A DNA stretch of 64,000 nt from Anaerocolumna sp. AGMB13020 (GTDB lineage: Bacteria > Bacillota > Clostridia > Lachnospirales > Lachnospiraceae). Location of the stretch: positions 5,596,001 to 5,660,000 of the forward strand of contig NZ_CP136910.1 in assembly GCF_033100115.1 (NCBI RefSeq), in the 5' to 3' direction. Positions 44,484-53,348 of this stretch are shown one piece after another (within the stretch, counting starts at the first letter, position 1; each line of letters opens with the position of its first letter). The notes under the pieces are model-generated. The model was not told the origin of the DNA and did not search any database. It saw nothing but the letters and a program-made list of their open reading frames with translations. A program made the position numbers and the translations under genes.

Positions 44484-45374
44484 ATGGTAAACAGGAAAAT
44501 ATTCAGGAAGTATAGAGTATTACTGGTAGTAACACTTCTGCTCTTATGCTTCGGGCTGTATTGGGGAGATAATGCTATAAAGACCGACTATATAAGCATT
44601 TCTTCAAATAAATTACCAGAAGCTTTTGAGGGCTTTCGGATACTTCAAATATCTGATCTGCATAACAAAGAGTTCGGTGAAAGTCAGTCTGTGCTGTTAA
44701 GGAAAATAGAAAAAGCGCAACCGGACATTATTGTTGTTACTGGGGATTTAATTGACAGCCGCCGGACAAATGTTGGTAAAGCTATGGATTTTATCAGAGG
44801 AGCAGTAAAACTTGCACCTGTATATTATGTAACCGGTAACCACGAAGGATTGTCCGGGGAATATCCTGACCTTGAGCAGCAGCTGATCCAAGCAGGTGTC
44901 ATACTGCTTAAGAATAAGTTGATCGAGCTTAACTATAAGGGAGCAACAATTAATCTGGCAGGTATCAATGATCCCGTATATGAAATGATGACCGGAGATT
45001 ATCAAGGGCTATCAGAAAAGTTAATTCTTGAAGATTTACTGGAGGGTATCAAGGAAGACAGACTAGACAGATATACGGTTCTTCTTTCACATAGACCAGA
45101 GTTTATAAATACCTATACGCTATATGGGATAGACCTGGTATTTTCGGGTCATGCCCATGGGGGACAGTTCAGGCTGCCCTTTATAGGAGGACTTATTGCG
45201 CCTGGGCAGGGATTGTTCCCTAAGTATACAAGTGGAAAATACAATAGAAAGAACACAACTGAAATTGTAAGCAGAGGATTGGGCAATAGTATCATCCCTC
45301 TCAGGGTCTTTAACAGACCGCAGATCATTGTCTGTACTCTCTACAGTGGAAGTTCTGATACAATAGAAAGGTAA
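44484..45374 (+). CDS. membrane-anchored metallophosphoesterase (YkuE-like)
   Basis: 296 residues. One membrane helix (about 12-28) anchors it with the enzyme outside, as no cleavage site is evident. Calcineurin-type motifs follow in order: ISDLHN, VVTGDLIDSR, GNHEGLSG, LLSHRPEF and GHAHGGQFRLPF. This resembles B. subtilis YkuE and LpxH-like phosphoesterases that act on envelope lipids or other phosphates. AGAAGGAGAGG precedes the ATG. It lies 58 bases after sbcC and 14 bases before a GNAT gene, so it may be in the same transcript. Confidence 0.88.
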   Translation: MVNRKIFRKYRVLLVVTLLLLCFGLYWGDNAIKTDYISISSNKLPEAFEGFRILQISDLHNKEFGESQSVLLRKIEKAQPDIIVVTGDLIDSRRTNVGKAMDFIRGAVKLAPVYYVTGNHEGLSGEYPDLEQQLIQAGVILLKNKLIELNYKGATINLAGINDPVYEMMTGDYQGLSEKLILEDLLEGIKEDRLDRYTVLLSHRPEFINTYTLYGIDLVFSGHAHGGQFRLPFIGGLIAPGQGLFPKYTSGKYNRKNTTEIVSRGLGNSIIPLRVFNRPQIIVCTLYSGSSDTIER

Positions 45375-45388
45375 GGAAAAGAGTCCCA

Positions 45389-46156
45389 ATGACAAATCAG
45401 GAAATACTTAGAATAGCTATGGAGCAGTCTGCAATAGATGCTAATTGCTCACCGGCGGATTTTACACTAAAAGAGAATATAATAGTCTACTCACAGAATA
45501 ATTCAGCTGCCAGAAAATATTTAAAACTTCCGCTTTATTGTAATTTAATATCTTATGGCAATAACATTGTAGCCTCCATAAACAAAGAAATTGAGGCGGT
45601 TGTACAGGCATATATAGAAAAGTATCCCACGGAACACTGTTTCGAAACACCCAATATGCATGTTTTAAACGATGAACTCCAGAAAAGGGATATGAGAATC
45701 TGTCATATGGCAGAGTATTTTCTCCCAGATCTTAAGGTACTGAAAATCCTATCTTGTAAGTATCCTGTAAAGGTATTGACAGGAGAGGATTTTACAGACC
45801 TGTATAAAGAAGAATGGAGCAATGCTTTGTGTGAGGCCAGAAAAACGCTGGATGTATTAGGAGTTGCGGCTTATGATGGTGATAAAATTATTGGACTGGC
45901 AGGCTGCTCGGCAGATTGCGATAGGATGTGGCAGATTGGAATTGATGTATTGCCGGAATACAGAAGGCAGGGAATAGCAGCGGCTCTTACCAGTCGTCTG
46001 GCAGTGGAAGTATTAGAACGTGGTAAGGTACCTTTTTATTGTGCGGCCTGGAGTAACATAAGGTCAGTTCGAAATGCTATAAAGAGTGGTTTTCGACCTG
46101 CCTGGGTTGAGATGACAGCAAAGAGTACAGGACAGGTTGCCGAGATGAACAGATGA
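45389..46156 (+). CDS. GNAT family N-acetyltransferase
   Basis: 255 residues. The C-terminal half carries the acetyl-CoA motif: IGIDVLPEYRRQGIAAALTS (V/I-x-x-x-x-R-x-x-G-x-A), then PFYCAAWSNIRSVRNAIKSG. The N-terminal ~140 residues are a family-specific extension beginning MTNQEILRIAMEQSAIDANC, found in clostridial GNATs of this type. Substrate unknown. It starts 14 bases after the phosphoesterase gene, with AAGGAAAAG ahead, and a strong terminator follows. Confidence 0.88.
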   Translation: MTNQEILRIAMEQSAIDANCSPADFTLKENIIVYSQNNSAARKYLKLPLYCNLISYGNNIVASINKEIEAVVQAYIEKYPTEHCFETPNMHVLNDELQKRDMRICHMAEYFLPDLKVLKILSCKYPVKVLTGEDFTDLYKEEWSNALCEARKTLDVLGVAAYDGDKIIGLAGCSADCDRMWQIGIDVLPEYRRQGIAAALTSRLAVEVLERGKVPFYCAAWSNIRSVRNAIKSGFRPAWVEMTAKSTGQVAEMNR

Positions 46157-46272
46157 TTCCAACCTAAATTTTGGTCTGAAGTTTACTGGCTTTAGAAAGG
46201 CACATATCTCGATACGAAATCAGGATTATGAAACTTAGCCGATAGAAGGAAGAAAATACTATACTATGATTG

Positions 46273-46320
46273 ATAAAGTCCCCTGACCATACCTGTTCAG
46301 TGGACTTTATTATTTTATTT
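46273..46320 (+). terminator. terminator after the GNAT gene
   Basis: ATAAAGTC...CTGA pairs with TCAG...GACTTTAT (46273-46310), followed by TATTTTATTT. It closes the transcript that begins at sbcD or the phosphoesterase gene. Confidence 0.8.
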
Positions 46321-46384
46321 GTAATAATCATAATATTAAAAAATATAATAATAACAATATAGGTAAAGTTAGGAGCTTGATGCT

Positions 46385-46996
46385 TTGTACTGGACATTTT
46401 ATGATCAGAATCAAATGATTGATGATAAAAACCTTGACACCGTTATTATGACGATGCAGGCCTTGGTTGATGTCATTATACCTCGTTCACCGGAACTTGC
46501 CAGAGAGTTTGGCATAATTCAATATTATGGTGGTTTGGATGAATATGTTGATGAATACATGGTTTTGACCCTTCAGAATCAGTATTTTCCACTGGCAGCT
46601 TTTGTGGTGGACATACTGGATACGGTAGCTTACCTTAGAGAAACGGAAGAAGACAGAGATTACCAGCAGTCGCATCGTTTCTTTGAAGCATCGGAGGAAC
46701 TGCGCCTGGAAGCCCTTGGATTTATTCGGGAGTATGCCAAGGAATCTGAAAATATCCCACCTATTCTGGCAGATAGTGCGGATATGCTCATGAATATATA
46801 TAGTATGCTGATACGATTTCCTATGATGGGGTTTTATTCAGAGTGGTCAGGATATGGGAGCACCAGGCTTTACCCGCCGTCGGAGAGGGTGCTTCAATAC
46901 CGTCCCGTTAGCTGGGAGCAGATTGATTACCCAGGACCTTCCAATGGGTACCATGCATTAAGGTCCTCTGAAAGTATTTATTTCAATATAGAATAA
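46385..46996 (+). CDS. small subunit of a GMC oxidoreductase (gluconate 2-dehydrogenase subunit 3-like)
   Basis: 203 residues starting at a TTG (46385) with TAGGAG about 10 bases ahead; there is no better ATG before residue 12. The helical body (MQALVDVIIPRSPELAREFG, ...FPLAAFVVDILDTVAYL) resembles subunit 3 of gluconate 2-dehydrogenase-type complexes, which binds to the FAD subunit. No twin-arginine or lipoprotein signal is present, unlike many proteobacterial relatives. The FAD-containing GMC subunit is encoded 38 bases downstream. The C-terminus is Tyr/Pro-rich (YGSTRLYPPSERVLQYRP). Confidence 0.72.
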   Translation: MYWTFYDQNQMIDDKNLDTVIMTMQALVDVIIPRSPELAREFGIIQYYGGLDEYVDEYMVLTLQNQYFPLAAFVVDILDTVAYLRETEEDRDYQQSHRFFEASEELRLEALGFIREYAKESENIPPILADSADMLMNIYSMLIRFPMMGFYSEWSGYGSTRLYPPSERVLQYRPVSWEQIDYPGPSNGYHALRSSESIYFNIE

Positions 46997-47034
46997 TAAG
47001 TGATTGAATAAAAAAACTTTAAGGAGATATATGG

Positions 47035-48732
47035 ATGGATGCAGATGTTATAATAATTGGCTCCGGAGGAGGAGGAGGGGTTGTTGCCAAAGAACTGGGG
47101 GAAAAGGGATTAAAAGTCCTGGCGCTGGATGCAGGACCCTGGTATGGTAACACGAACTGGCCTGAACCAAATACCGAAAGAGGAGCCGTCAGCAGTTCTT
47201 CTTATGAGGATTTAAGCATTGAGCTGCTGCGAAAGGATTTTACTTTACTGGAAGATGATATGAATGATTATGTAACGGGAAAATTCAGGTGGGGTCCTGC
47301 TGACAGAGAGAAGCCGCCATGGTTTCGTAAAATCATACAGGGAGGTTATATCTGGCAGAATGCAGGAATTGGAGGCAGTACTCTGCATTACTACGCCAAC
47401 TGCCCCAGGGCTTACCCTCAATCCGTAAATAATATCTGGCCTATTTCTTATGATGAATTAGTACCTTATTATGAGAAAGTAGAGGCTGCCTTGCCCGTAG
47501 GTATCGGCGCCATGACAGCGAAAGAAGAATTATTTCTTTACTGTTTTAAAAATGCAGGCTACAAGCCTATTACCACACAGAATATATCAGAACCGGGATA
47601 TCGCCTCCAGCCCAATGCGATTTTATCCCCTAATCCCAGAATAAATGATCCAGAATTTGATTTCGTGAATAATCAAAGTGTAGGCTGTACTTTAAAAGGA
47701 CATTGTGTAAATGGATGTGCCACTGGGCCTTCTGTAGACAGTGTTGCAAAGCGCTCTACGCTGGTTAGTTATGTACCTCGGGCATTACGTTCTGGAAATG
47801 TTGAAATCCGTCCGAATACCTTTGTTACGCGGATTCTTACAGAACAGGGGCCAGAGGGCTTACAGGCTATGGGCGTTAAGTTTCGAGACACCTGGACAGG
47901 TGAAACCGGAGAGCTTACTGCAAAAGTAGTTATAATGAGTGCTGGTGGCATTGAAACACCCCGTCTTTGGCTGAATTCTGAGCTTCCTGAGAATCCTTGG
48001 GTGGGGCGCGGTTTAATTAACCACTGGTTTGACAGTGTATCCGGCATATTTGAAGAAGAAACCTTAATGAATATTCTTGGTGTCTCAGATATTAAACCAT
48101 TTGTTGGGCAGAACGCTGCTGCACGATTTGATTATCCCGGATACGGTGTAATAGAGGTCTATGGCACAAGTCCCGGGCTTTATGCCTCCATGGTCTATGG
48201 CAGCAGTAATCAAGGTTTTCAAGGGCAGAACCTTAGAAGCGAAGAGGTGCCGTGGGATTATGAAGGAAATATTATTGGGGAACAGTTAAAAACATTTATG
48301 AGAGAATATAATAGGACGATTAGTATGTTAATATTTACAGACGATGAAGTCAGACAGAGTAACAGTGTAACACTGGATCCTTTTCTAAAGGATGAGAATG
48401 GGTATATTCCTGTTGTCAATTACTCACCCAGTGCCACAGATGCCATGAAGCGTAATACACTAGCAAAAATCGCAGCGGACATCCTAAGAAAAGCCGGAGC
48501 TAGAACAGTAATTCGTTCTAACTGGTCTCCTGGAGTCTTTCTTCATATTATAAGTACCATGAGAATCGGATATGTAACAGATACCAATTGCGAAGCAAAA
48601 CAGGTAAATCGATTATACATAGCAGACAACAGTGTACTATTTAACGGTCTTGGTGGTCCCAATCCAACCTTGACCAATCAGGCAATGGCAACCCGGACGG
48701 CAGAAAAGATTGCGGAAAAATACTTCAGCTGA
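47035..48732 (+). CDS. GMC family FAD-dependent oxidoreductase
   Basis: 565 residues. The FAD dinucleotide motif lies at the start (VIIIGSGGGGGVVAKELGEKG, residues 5-25) with ALDAGPWY after beta-2. The middle has GGSTLHYYANCPRAYPQS and a Cys cluster (CTLKGHCVNGCATG). The C-terminal active site reads HIISTMRIG, with the catalytic His, and LGGPNPTLTNQAMATRT, with the second catalytic Asn. It oxidises an alcohol or sugar hydroxyl; the acceptor is probably not oxygen in an anaerobe. AAGGAG precedes the ATG. Its small subunit lies just upstream. I recall such pairs in spore-forming Firmicutes; the substrate is not known to me. Confidence 0.9.
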   Translation: MDADVIIIGSGGGGGVVAKELGEKGLKVLALDAGPWYGNTNWPEPNTERGAVSSSSYEDLSIELLRKDFTLLEDDMNDYVTGKFRWGPADREKPPWFRKIIQGGYIWQNAGIGGSTLHYYANCPRAYPQSVNNIWPISYDELVPYYEKVEAALPVGIGAMTAKEELFLYCFKNAGYKPITTQNISEPGYRLQPNAILSPNPRINDPEFDFVNNQSVGCTLKGHCVNGCATGPSVDSVAKRSTLVSYVPRALRSGNVEIRPNTFVTRILTEQGPEGLQAMGVKFRDTWTGETGELTAKVVIMSAGGIETPRLWLNSELPENPWVGRGLINHWFDSVSGIFEEETLMNILGVSDIKPFVGQNAAARFDYPGYGVIEVYGTSPGLYASMVYGSSNQGFQGQNLRSEEVPWDYEGNIIGEQLKTFMREYNRTISMLIFTDDEVRQSNSVTLDPFLKDENGYIPVVNYSPSATDAMKRNTLAKIAADILRKAGARTVIRSNWSPGVFLHIISTMRIGYVTDTNCEAKQVNRLYIADNSVLFNGLGGPNPTLTNQAMATRTAEKIAEKYFS

Positions 48733-48750
48733 TATTTAATTATATTCCAG

Positions 48751-48793
48751 AAAGGTTAGAGGGCAATTACCAAGGCTTTCTAACCTTTTTGTA
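48751..48793 (+). terminator. terminator after the GMC operon
   Basis: Perfect 10-bp stem AAAGGTTAGA (48751-48760) / TCTAACCTTT (48779-48788) followed by TTGTAC. A short T run, but the stem lies 19 bases after the stop. Confidence 0.75.
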
Positions 48794-48963
48794 CTTTGCT
48801 TTTGACAGGTAAAGGGAAAGAGGAACAAAGCATATCTATACAACCCATGGACTATAAATCCAACAGCCAAGTATTCTGGGACAAGTAATTTACGAATTAT
48901 TCCTATAAGATGACCAGAGAGATAGATCTTAATATGTTAGGAGTCATAGTAAGGGTTTAGTAG

Positions 48964-48992
48964 TTGCTTTATAGGAACTTAGTTGTTAAAAT
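48964..48992 (+). promoter_or_regulatory. promoter of the ACT-domain gene
   Basis: TTGCTT (48964-48969), a 17-base spacer and TAAAAT (48987-48992). 48794-48963 shows nothing else. Confidence 0.45.
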
Positions 48993-49023
48993 ATAGAAAA
49001 GTGCATTGGAAAGGATAAGCTTT

Positions 49024-49392
49024 ATGGATATCAAAGTATTAAGCCATAAATTCACTGTTTGTAAGGTATCAGATATATCTATGATTCATTTCACTGATGA
49101 ATTTTTATTTATTGGGAAGACAGATGAGGAATTATCACTGGTCTGTACAACGGAGCATGCACCGGAGAGCACCATGGAGCGGGAAGATGGTTGGAAGGGG
49201 TTCCGTATTGAGGGAGTATTAGACTTCTCGCTGGTAGGTATTCTCAGTCAGATATCTGGACTTTTAGCAGGAAATGATATTGGAATATTTGCTGTGTCAA
49301 CCTATAATACGGATTATATTCTAACCAAAGAAGAGAATTTTGACAGTGCCTTAAAAGTACTGAAGGATGCTGGATACCACATGGTTTTTTAA
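49024..49392 (+). CDS. ACT domain-containing protein (CASTOR/ACT_7 type)
   Basis: 122 residues from the ATG at 49024 (AAAGGAT ahead); a TTG at 49006 is also in frame. It holds two ACT-like halves, the second ending DFSLVGILSQISGLLAGNDIGIFAVSTYNTDYIL, the usual signature of ACT_7 proteins. Such proteins bind amino acids and, in known cases, sense them. There are no catalytic residues. A DUF1697 gene follows after 67 bases. Partner unknown. Confidence 0.85.
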   Translation: MDIKVLSHKFTVCKVSDISMIHFTDEFLFIGKTDEELSLVCTTEHAPESTMEREDGWKGFRIEGVLDFSLVGILSQISGLLAGNDIGIFAVSTYNTDYILTKEENFDSALKVLKDAGYHMVF

Positions 49393-49459
49393 GACGTATC
49401 CTAAGTTTTTGATATTGGGAAAGCTTGTTTATCAATAGTTAAGAGGAAGAGGACATGAG

Positions 49460-50023
49460 ATGGAGAACAGGTACTGTGCTTTTTTAAGAGGAGTTAATGT
49501 GAGAGGGACGGCTATGAAGATGGACAAGCTGGCAGTTTCTTTTTCTGAAATGGGTTTTGATAATATCAAAACCATACAAGCTTCCGGAAACGTCTTATTT
49601 AACAATAATCATAATATAAACCAAGAAGAATTAAAGGATATGATTGAAGAGGAATTAAGCAGGTATTTTGACTATGAGGCCAATGTATTCATAAGAAATA
49701 AAGGAGAAATTGAAGAAATCCTGACAGCCTGCAGTAAAATACCCACACCGGAGGAATGTCATCACTATATACTGCTATGTGACTACAAGGAGTATATGGA
49801 AGAGATTCAGGATATTTTTAAGAGATTATCGCCAACCTTACCGGAGCAATTCCATACCCTTTCATCAGAGGGAAAAGCCTTGCCGGAAGCAATCTGGATA
49901 GTACCGAAAGGCTCAACCTTATCCTCTGAATTTGGAGCAAAGGTTCTTGGCAGTAAGAAATATAAAAGTATATTTACTTCACGAAATAAAAACACTCTGG
50001 AGAAAGTCTACAAATCGCTGTGA
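49460..50023 (+). CDS. DUF1697 domain-containing protein
   Basis: 187 residues matching DUF1697 along its length: YCAFLRGVNVRGTAMKMDKL, IKTIQASGNVLF, ...IPTPEECHHYILLCDY and the C-terminal SRNKNTLEKVYKS. The family is widespread and its biochemical role is unknown. It is predicted soluble. A poor ribosome binding site (AGGAAGAGGACATGAG) precedes the ATG. A CPBP protease gene follows after 65 bases. Confidence 0.87.
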   Translation: MENRYCAFLRGVNVRGTAMKMDKLAVSFSEMGFDNIKTIQASGNVLFNNNHNINQEELKDMIEEELSRYFDYEANVFIRNKGEIEEILTACSKIPTPEECHHYILLCDYKEYMEEIQDIFKRLSPTLPEQFHTLSSEGKALPEAIWIVPKGSTLSSEFGAKVLGSKKYKSIFTSRNKNTLEKVYKSL

Positions 50024-50088
50024 TACCACTACTGAGAAATAAATGACAATACAATAAATTGACAAAAGTAGTTGAAGAGGGAGGAATA

Positions 50089-50820
50089 ATGAAAAAATCA
50101 AAGATATTAAGTGCCAGTGAAGAATATGTACAGCACACTATGAAATATGGAAGAACAGATGCACTGCTTGCATGTAGTATTTTTGTTGTTATGCTATTAT
50201 TATTTGGCTTAATGGGGAAGGTTTTTGTTTATGTGGATAATAATTTTAGACTTACAGAAACATATATTTTTTATATTACCGGGATTATTTCATTATTTTT
50301 GATAGCTCTTGTATTTTTGCTTTGTTTCATACGTAAGCAGAAATTTACCACAATAGGATTTGATAAGACCCATGCTATAAAGTCTTTGAGTATGGGCATT
50401 TTGTTATTTATAATAGTCATTGTATTAAGGGGTATTATCCCTGTTATTTCTGGTTCAAGAATCCAAACGGATATTGGACAAATTGCTATGAGAACGATTT
50501 ACTATTTCGTTTTTGTGGCATTAATGGAAGAAATCATTGTCAGGGGTTATATCGGTACCAGATTGTATGGTTATTTAAGGAATAAGGGGTTATCTATTCT
50601 CATAGTTGGCCTGATGTTTTCTTTTGAACATATACCATTTCAATTAATGATTACACAGATGAATTTGTTAGAATACATAATTATGAATTGGTACGATTTG
50701 CTTCGAGTTACTATATTTCATTTTTGGTTTCAATGGTTATATTCAAAGTATAATAGTATTATTGCTCCAACAATTTTTCATTTTATCTGGGATTTTATTC
50801 AGTGGTTTGTTATTGCTTGA
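50089..50820 (+). CDS. CPBP family intramembrane glutamic endopeptidase
   Basis: 243 residues from the ATG at 50089 (GGGAGGA ahead); the open frame reaches 50059 without a site. About six membrane helices carry the CPBP motifs: EEIIVRGYIG (EExxxR), FSFEHIPF (FxxxH) and HFIWDF near the C-terminus (HxxxD in place of HxxxN). This is the family of the Rce1/abortive-infection proteases, which cut within the membrane. Bacterial members are often tied to bacteriocin immunity or peptide processing, but no peptide gene is evident here. AT-rich composition compared with its neighbours. Confidence 0.87.
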   Translation: MKKSKILSASEEYVQHTMKYGRTDALLACSIFVVMLLLFGLMGKVFVYVDNNFRLTETYIFYITGIISLFLIALVFLLCFIRKQKFTTIGFDKTHAIKSLSMGILLFIIVIVLRGIIPVISGSRIQTDIGQIAMRTIYYFVFVALMEEIIVRGYIGTRLYGYLRNKGLSILIVGLMFSFEHIPFQLMITQMNLLEYIIMNWYDLLRVTIFHFWFQWLYSKYNSIIAPTIFHFIWDFIQWFVIA

Positions 50821-50938
50821 AAGCATGATATTATCATAGCAGAAAAGAATGTTTGAGTGAAAGGAGCAATACAGAAAGCCTGGAAGCTGCTGTCAGGAAA
50901 GCAATGGTTGTATAAAGAGCAACGGGAGGTATTTATAT

Positions 50939-51106
50939 ATGCATTTTATTGAGACAAAACCCCAGGACAGCCCGGAGGCTATGGAATTGTTGGAGGAACT
51001 GTCACTGGCTTTGAAGAACATTACCGGTGCCAGTGGTCAGAACTCCTTTTCTTTTGAGGATATGGAGGAAGCACTGCCTGTACCAATTAAATTAAAGACA
51101 GTCTGA
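50939..51106 (+). pseudogene. truncated GNAT N-acetyltransferase (N-terminal fragment)
   Basis: A 55-residue frame with GGAGGT about 10 bases before its ATG. The sequence (ELLEELSLALKNITGASGQN, then SFSFEDME) matches the start of a GNAT subfamily in which this segment leads into the acetyl-CoA-binding core. Here it ends VPIKLKTV-stop and the core of about 100 residues is absent, with the next gene starting 16 bases on. It is probably a deletion remnant; a genuine short protein is less likely but possible since the translation signal survives. Confidence 0.55.
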
Positions 51107-51122
51107 GCAGAAAGGATGAGCT

Positions 51123-52229
51123 ATGAAATACTGGATCAGCCATTGGGCAGCAATAAGACAGTTGGAACTAATCCGCTTTCCCGAGGATTTTATCGTACAT
51201 TCTGACTTTCTTAAGTCAATGGAGAAAAAAGAGTTACAGGCAGCTTTTCGGGAGATATGGAACATGTTCAGTAGTATTTATGAGGATATTAAAAATTACC
51301 CTGAGGACTACAGCCTTCCATTATATGAGATAGAGAAGTATCGCTTTTATGACAGCCATGAAAGAAGAGCCAGGGAAGAAGTCTATATCCCCTTACAATT
51401 TCTCTGCCATCTTTTATCAGCCGGCAGACTGAGCAAAAACACACTGGAAGTACAAATGCAGGATTTACCTGCACTTAGTACAGGGAAAAGATATAAAGTA
51501 ATTATTGAGAAGTTAAAAGACTTTGGTTTTGTAATGGATAGTAAATCCAACCTAACAGACCAACAGATGACGATAGCTTACCCGGATAATGTAAATTGCC
51601 TATTTTTACTTAAAATGATGGCAGATAAGGTTGTATCAGCAGATAAGGTTGCATCAGCAGATCAAACTGTAAAGGCAGATGAAAAACGAAGAATGCCATA
51701 TAGCAAGGATTTTTATCAATGCCATTACAGACTTTTGGAAGAAGCGGAGGATACTATTTGCTTTGGCAGAGGAATTGAAGCGGTAGCCGATACTTTTCAT
51801 TCGGAAACAGAAAGGCAGTTTGCTGTGGAATTTCATAAAGCATTAAAGCAATCCGGGTATGAAGAAAAACTATGCGGAGGCTGGGAAGGACCTGCCATGG
51901 ATTATGGGAAGAAGAAAGGCAACAGCCTCTTTCGTATTTCTTCCCATGAAACCAGGCTGATCTTATATCTTCGTATACGAAATGCAAAATCCTGTATTAC
52001 TTACCTGGAACATTGTACGGAAAAAGTGAGGGATATCTTCAGGTATAGTGATAAAGGCTGTTCGAATCGGACGAATGGAACTTGTAACAAAGCAGTTGTG
52101 TATGAATTCGAGGGAGAGAATTGTTGGCGTTGTGGTTGCTGTAATCCGGCATTTTATTTTGAAAAACCGGAGGTCAGGGATATTCCTCATTATTTGAAAC
52201 TGGTGGAGCTTGGGGAATCCAAAATCTAA
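51123..52229 (+). CDS. unknown protein with cysteine-rich C-terminus
   Basis: I do not recognise this 368-residue family. It opens MKYWISHWAAIRQLELIRFP and has no signal peptide or membrane segment. A short tandem repeat (VSADK-VASADQ-TVKAD, near 172-187; at DNA level gcagataaggttg is repeated) forms a hydrophilic linker between two folded halves. The C-terminal third carries CGGWEGPAMDYGKKKGN and a cysteine group: Cys at CSNRTNGTC, then NCWRCGCCNP, which could hold a zinc ion. GGAT precedes the ATG closely. It lies between a GNAT remnant and an AraC-type regulator. Confidence 0.7.
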   Translation: MKYWISHWAAIRQLELIRFPEDFIVHSDFLKSMEKKELQAAFREIWNMFSSIYEDIKNYPEDYSLPLYEIEKYRFYDSHERRAREEVYIPLQFLCHLLSAGRLSKNTLEVQMQDLPALSTGKRYKVIIEKLKDFGFVMDSKSNLTDQQMTIAYPDNVNCLFLLKMMADKVVSADKVASADQTVKADEKRRMPYSKDFYQCHYRLLEEAEDTICFGRGIEAVADTFHSETERQFAVEFHKALKQSGYEEKLCGGWEGPAMDYGKKKGNSLFRISSHETRLILYLRIRNAKSCITYLEHCTEKVRDIFRYSDKGCSNRTNGTCNKAVVYEFEGENCWRCGCCNPAFYFEKPEVRDIPHYLKLVELGESKI

Positions 52230-52384
52230 AAACAGCTTATAAAGGCAGCTATACTTTTTTCATTCGGTAAGACGGCTGTTAGGAGCCTTTCAGTGAATAA
52301 ACGATTACTATCTTATGCAGAATTATACACAATCTGTACAGCAGAAAATATCCATTATTCTATAATATAATCAGGAGGTGCGAA

Positions 52385-53182
52385 ATGGATTGGCAGAAAG
52401 GTATGAGTCAGGCGATTGATTATATTGAAAGAAATATAATGGAGGAGGTGGATTATAAAGAGGCGGCCAGATATACCGGATGTTCCGTTTGGGAATTTCA
52501 ACGTATATTTTCCTTCCTCACACATCTATCACTGGGGGAATATATTCGGGGCAGGAGGTTATCATTAGCTGCAGCAGAACTTCAGACAGAGGAAACAAAG
52601 ATTATCGACATTGCCTTGAAATATGGTTATGAATCCCATGCGGCTTTTTCCAGAGCATTTGCAAGATTTTATGGGATTACCCCTTCAGAAGCCAGAAATA
52701 CAGACGTTATACTGAAAGCTTATCCTCAGCTTAACTTCCAAATAATTATGAATGAGAGGATTGAAGAGATGAAGAAGTATAGCAGCCGAGGTTATGTGGT
52801 AAGAGAAAATGGTCCCGTATATTTTACGGAAGATATGGACAAAACCATTAAATGGTTTGAGGAAGTTTTGGGATGGTACGGAGATGTTGCAGCAAGGAAC
52901 AGTGAGGGAGCCGGCGAATACGGTTGCGTATTCGATTATCCAGGTGAAGTAGCCGTAACGCATATTGTTCCTTTTAGAGGCTTTCATCTTTTTAAGGGAG
53001 AGGCGATAAAAGGAGTAGCAGGTTTCCTAATGGTAGAAGGCTTGAATTCTTTGCATGCTCTCGTTAAGAAAAACGGCTGGGAGCAGATTTCTGATATTTC
53101 AGAACAGCCCTGGGGGAGCAAAGAATGCAGTATAACTACAATAGACGGAAGTGTCTTGCGTTTTTTTGAGACTTATAAGTAA
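52385..53182 (+). CDS. AraC-family regulator fused to a VOC domain
   Basis: 265 residues. Residues 1-110 are an N-terminal AraC-type double HTH (AARYTGCSVWEFQRIFSF, IIDIALKYGYESHAAFSRAF). After a linker, residues about 138-265 form a single glyoxalase/VOC-like domain (PVYFTEDMDKTIKWFEEVLG, VTHIVPFRGFHLF, and the ending TIDGSVLRFFETYK). In most N-terminal-HTH AraC proteins the partner domain is GyrI-like, so the VOC domain here probably acts as the ligand sensor. AGGAGGTG precedes the ATG. The target is unknown; the adjacent isochorismatase-like gene is one candidate. Confidence 0.87.
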   Translation: MDWQKGMSQAIDYIERNIMEEVDYKEAARYTGCSVWEFQRIFSFLTHLSLGEYIRGRRLSLAAAELQTEETKIIDIALKYGYESHAAFSRAFARFYGITPSEARNTDVILKAYPQLNFQIIMNERIEEMKKYSSRGYVVRENGPVYFTEDMDKTIKWFEEVLGWYGDVAARNSEGAGEYGCVFDYPGEVAVTHIVPFRGFHLFKGEAIKGVAGFLMVEGLNSLHALVKKNGWEQISDISEQPWGSKECSITTIDGSVLRFFETYK

Positions 53183-53348
53183 TAATGTAAGGTAAATTAA
53201 GTTTATTTAATTGGACATTACCTCCTGTTTATACTACAATAACTCACATATCGCAGGCTGCCCTGTGATATTGTTCTTATAAGAAGAGAAATTTTTTTAT
53301 TCCAGCCTGCTAAAATAGGGATGAAAATATAATTCTATAAGGATGATC

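Noticed and set aside
50089..50820. Abortive-infection defence gene
   Set aside because: CPBP proteases are sometimes labelled Abi, but no partner defence gene is near; only the protease family is supported.
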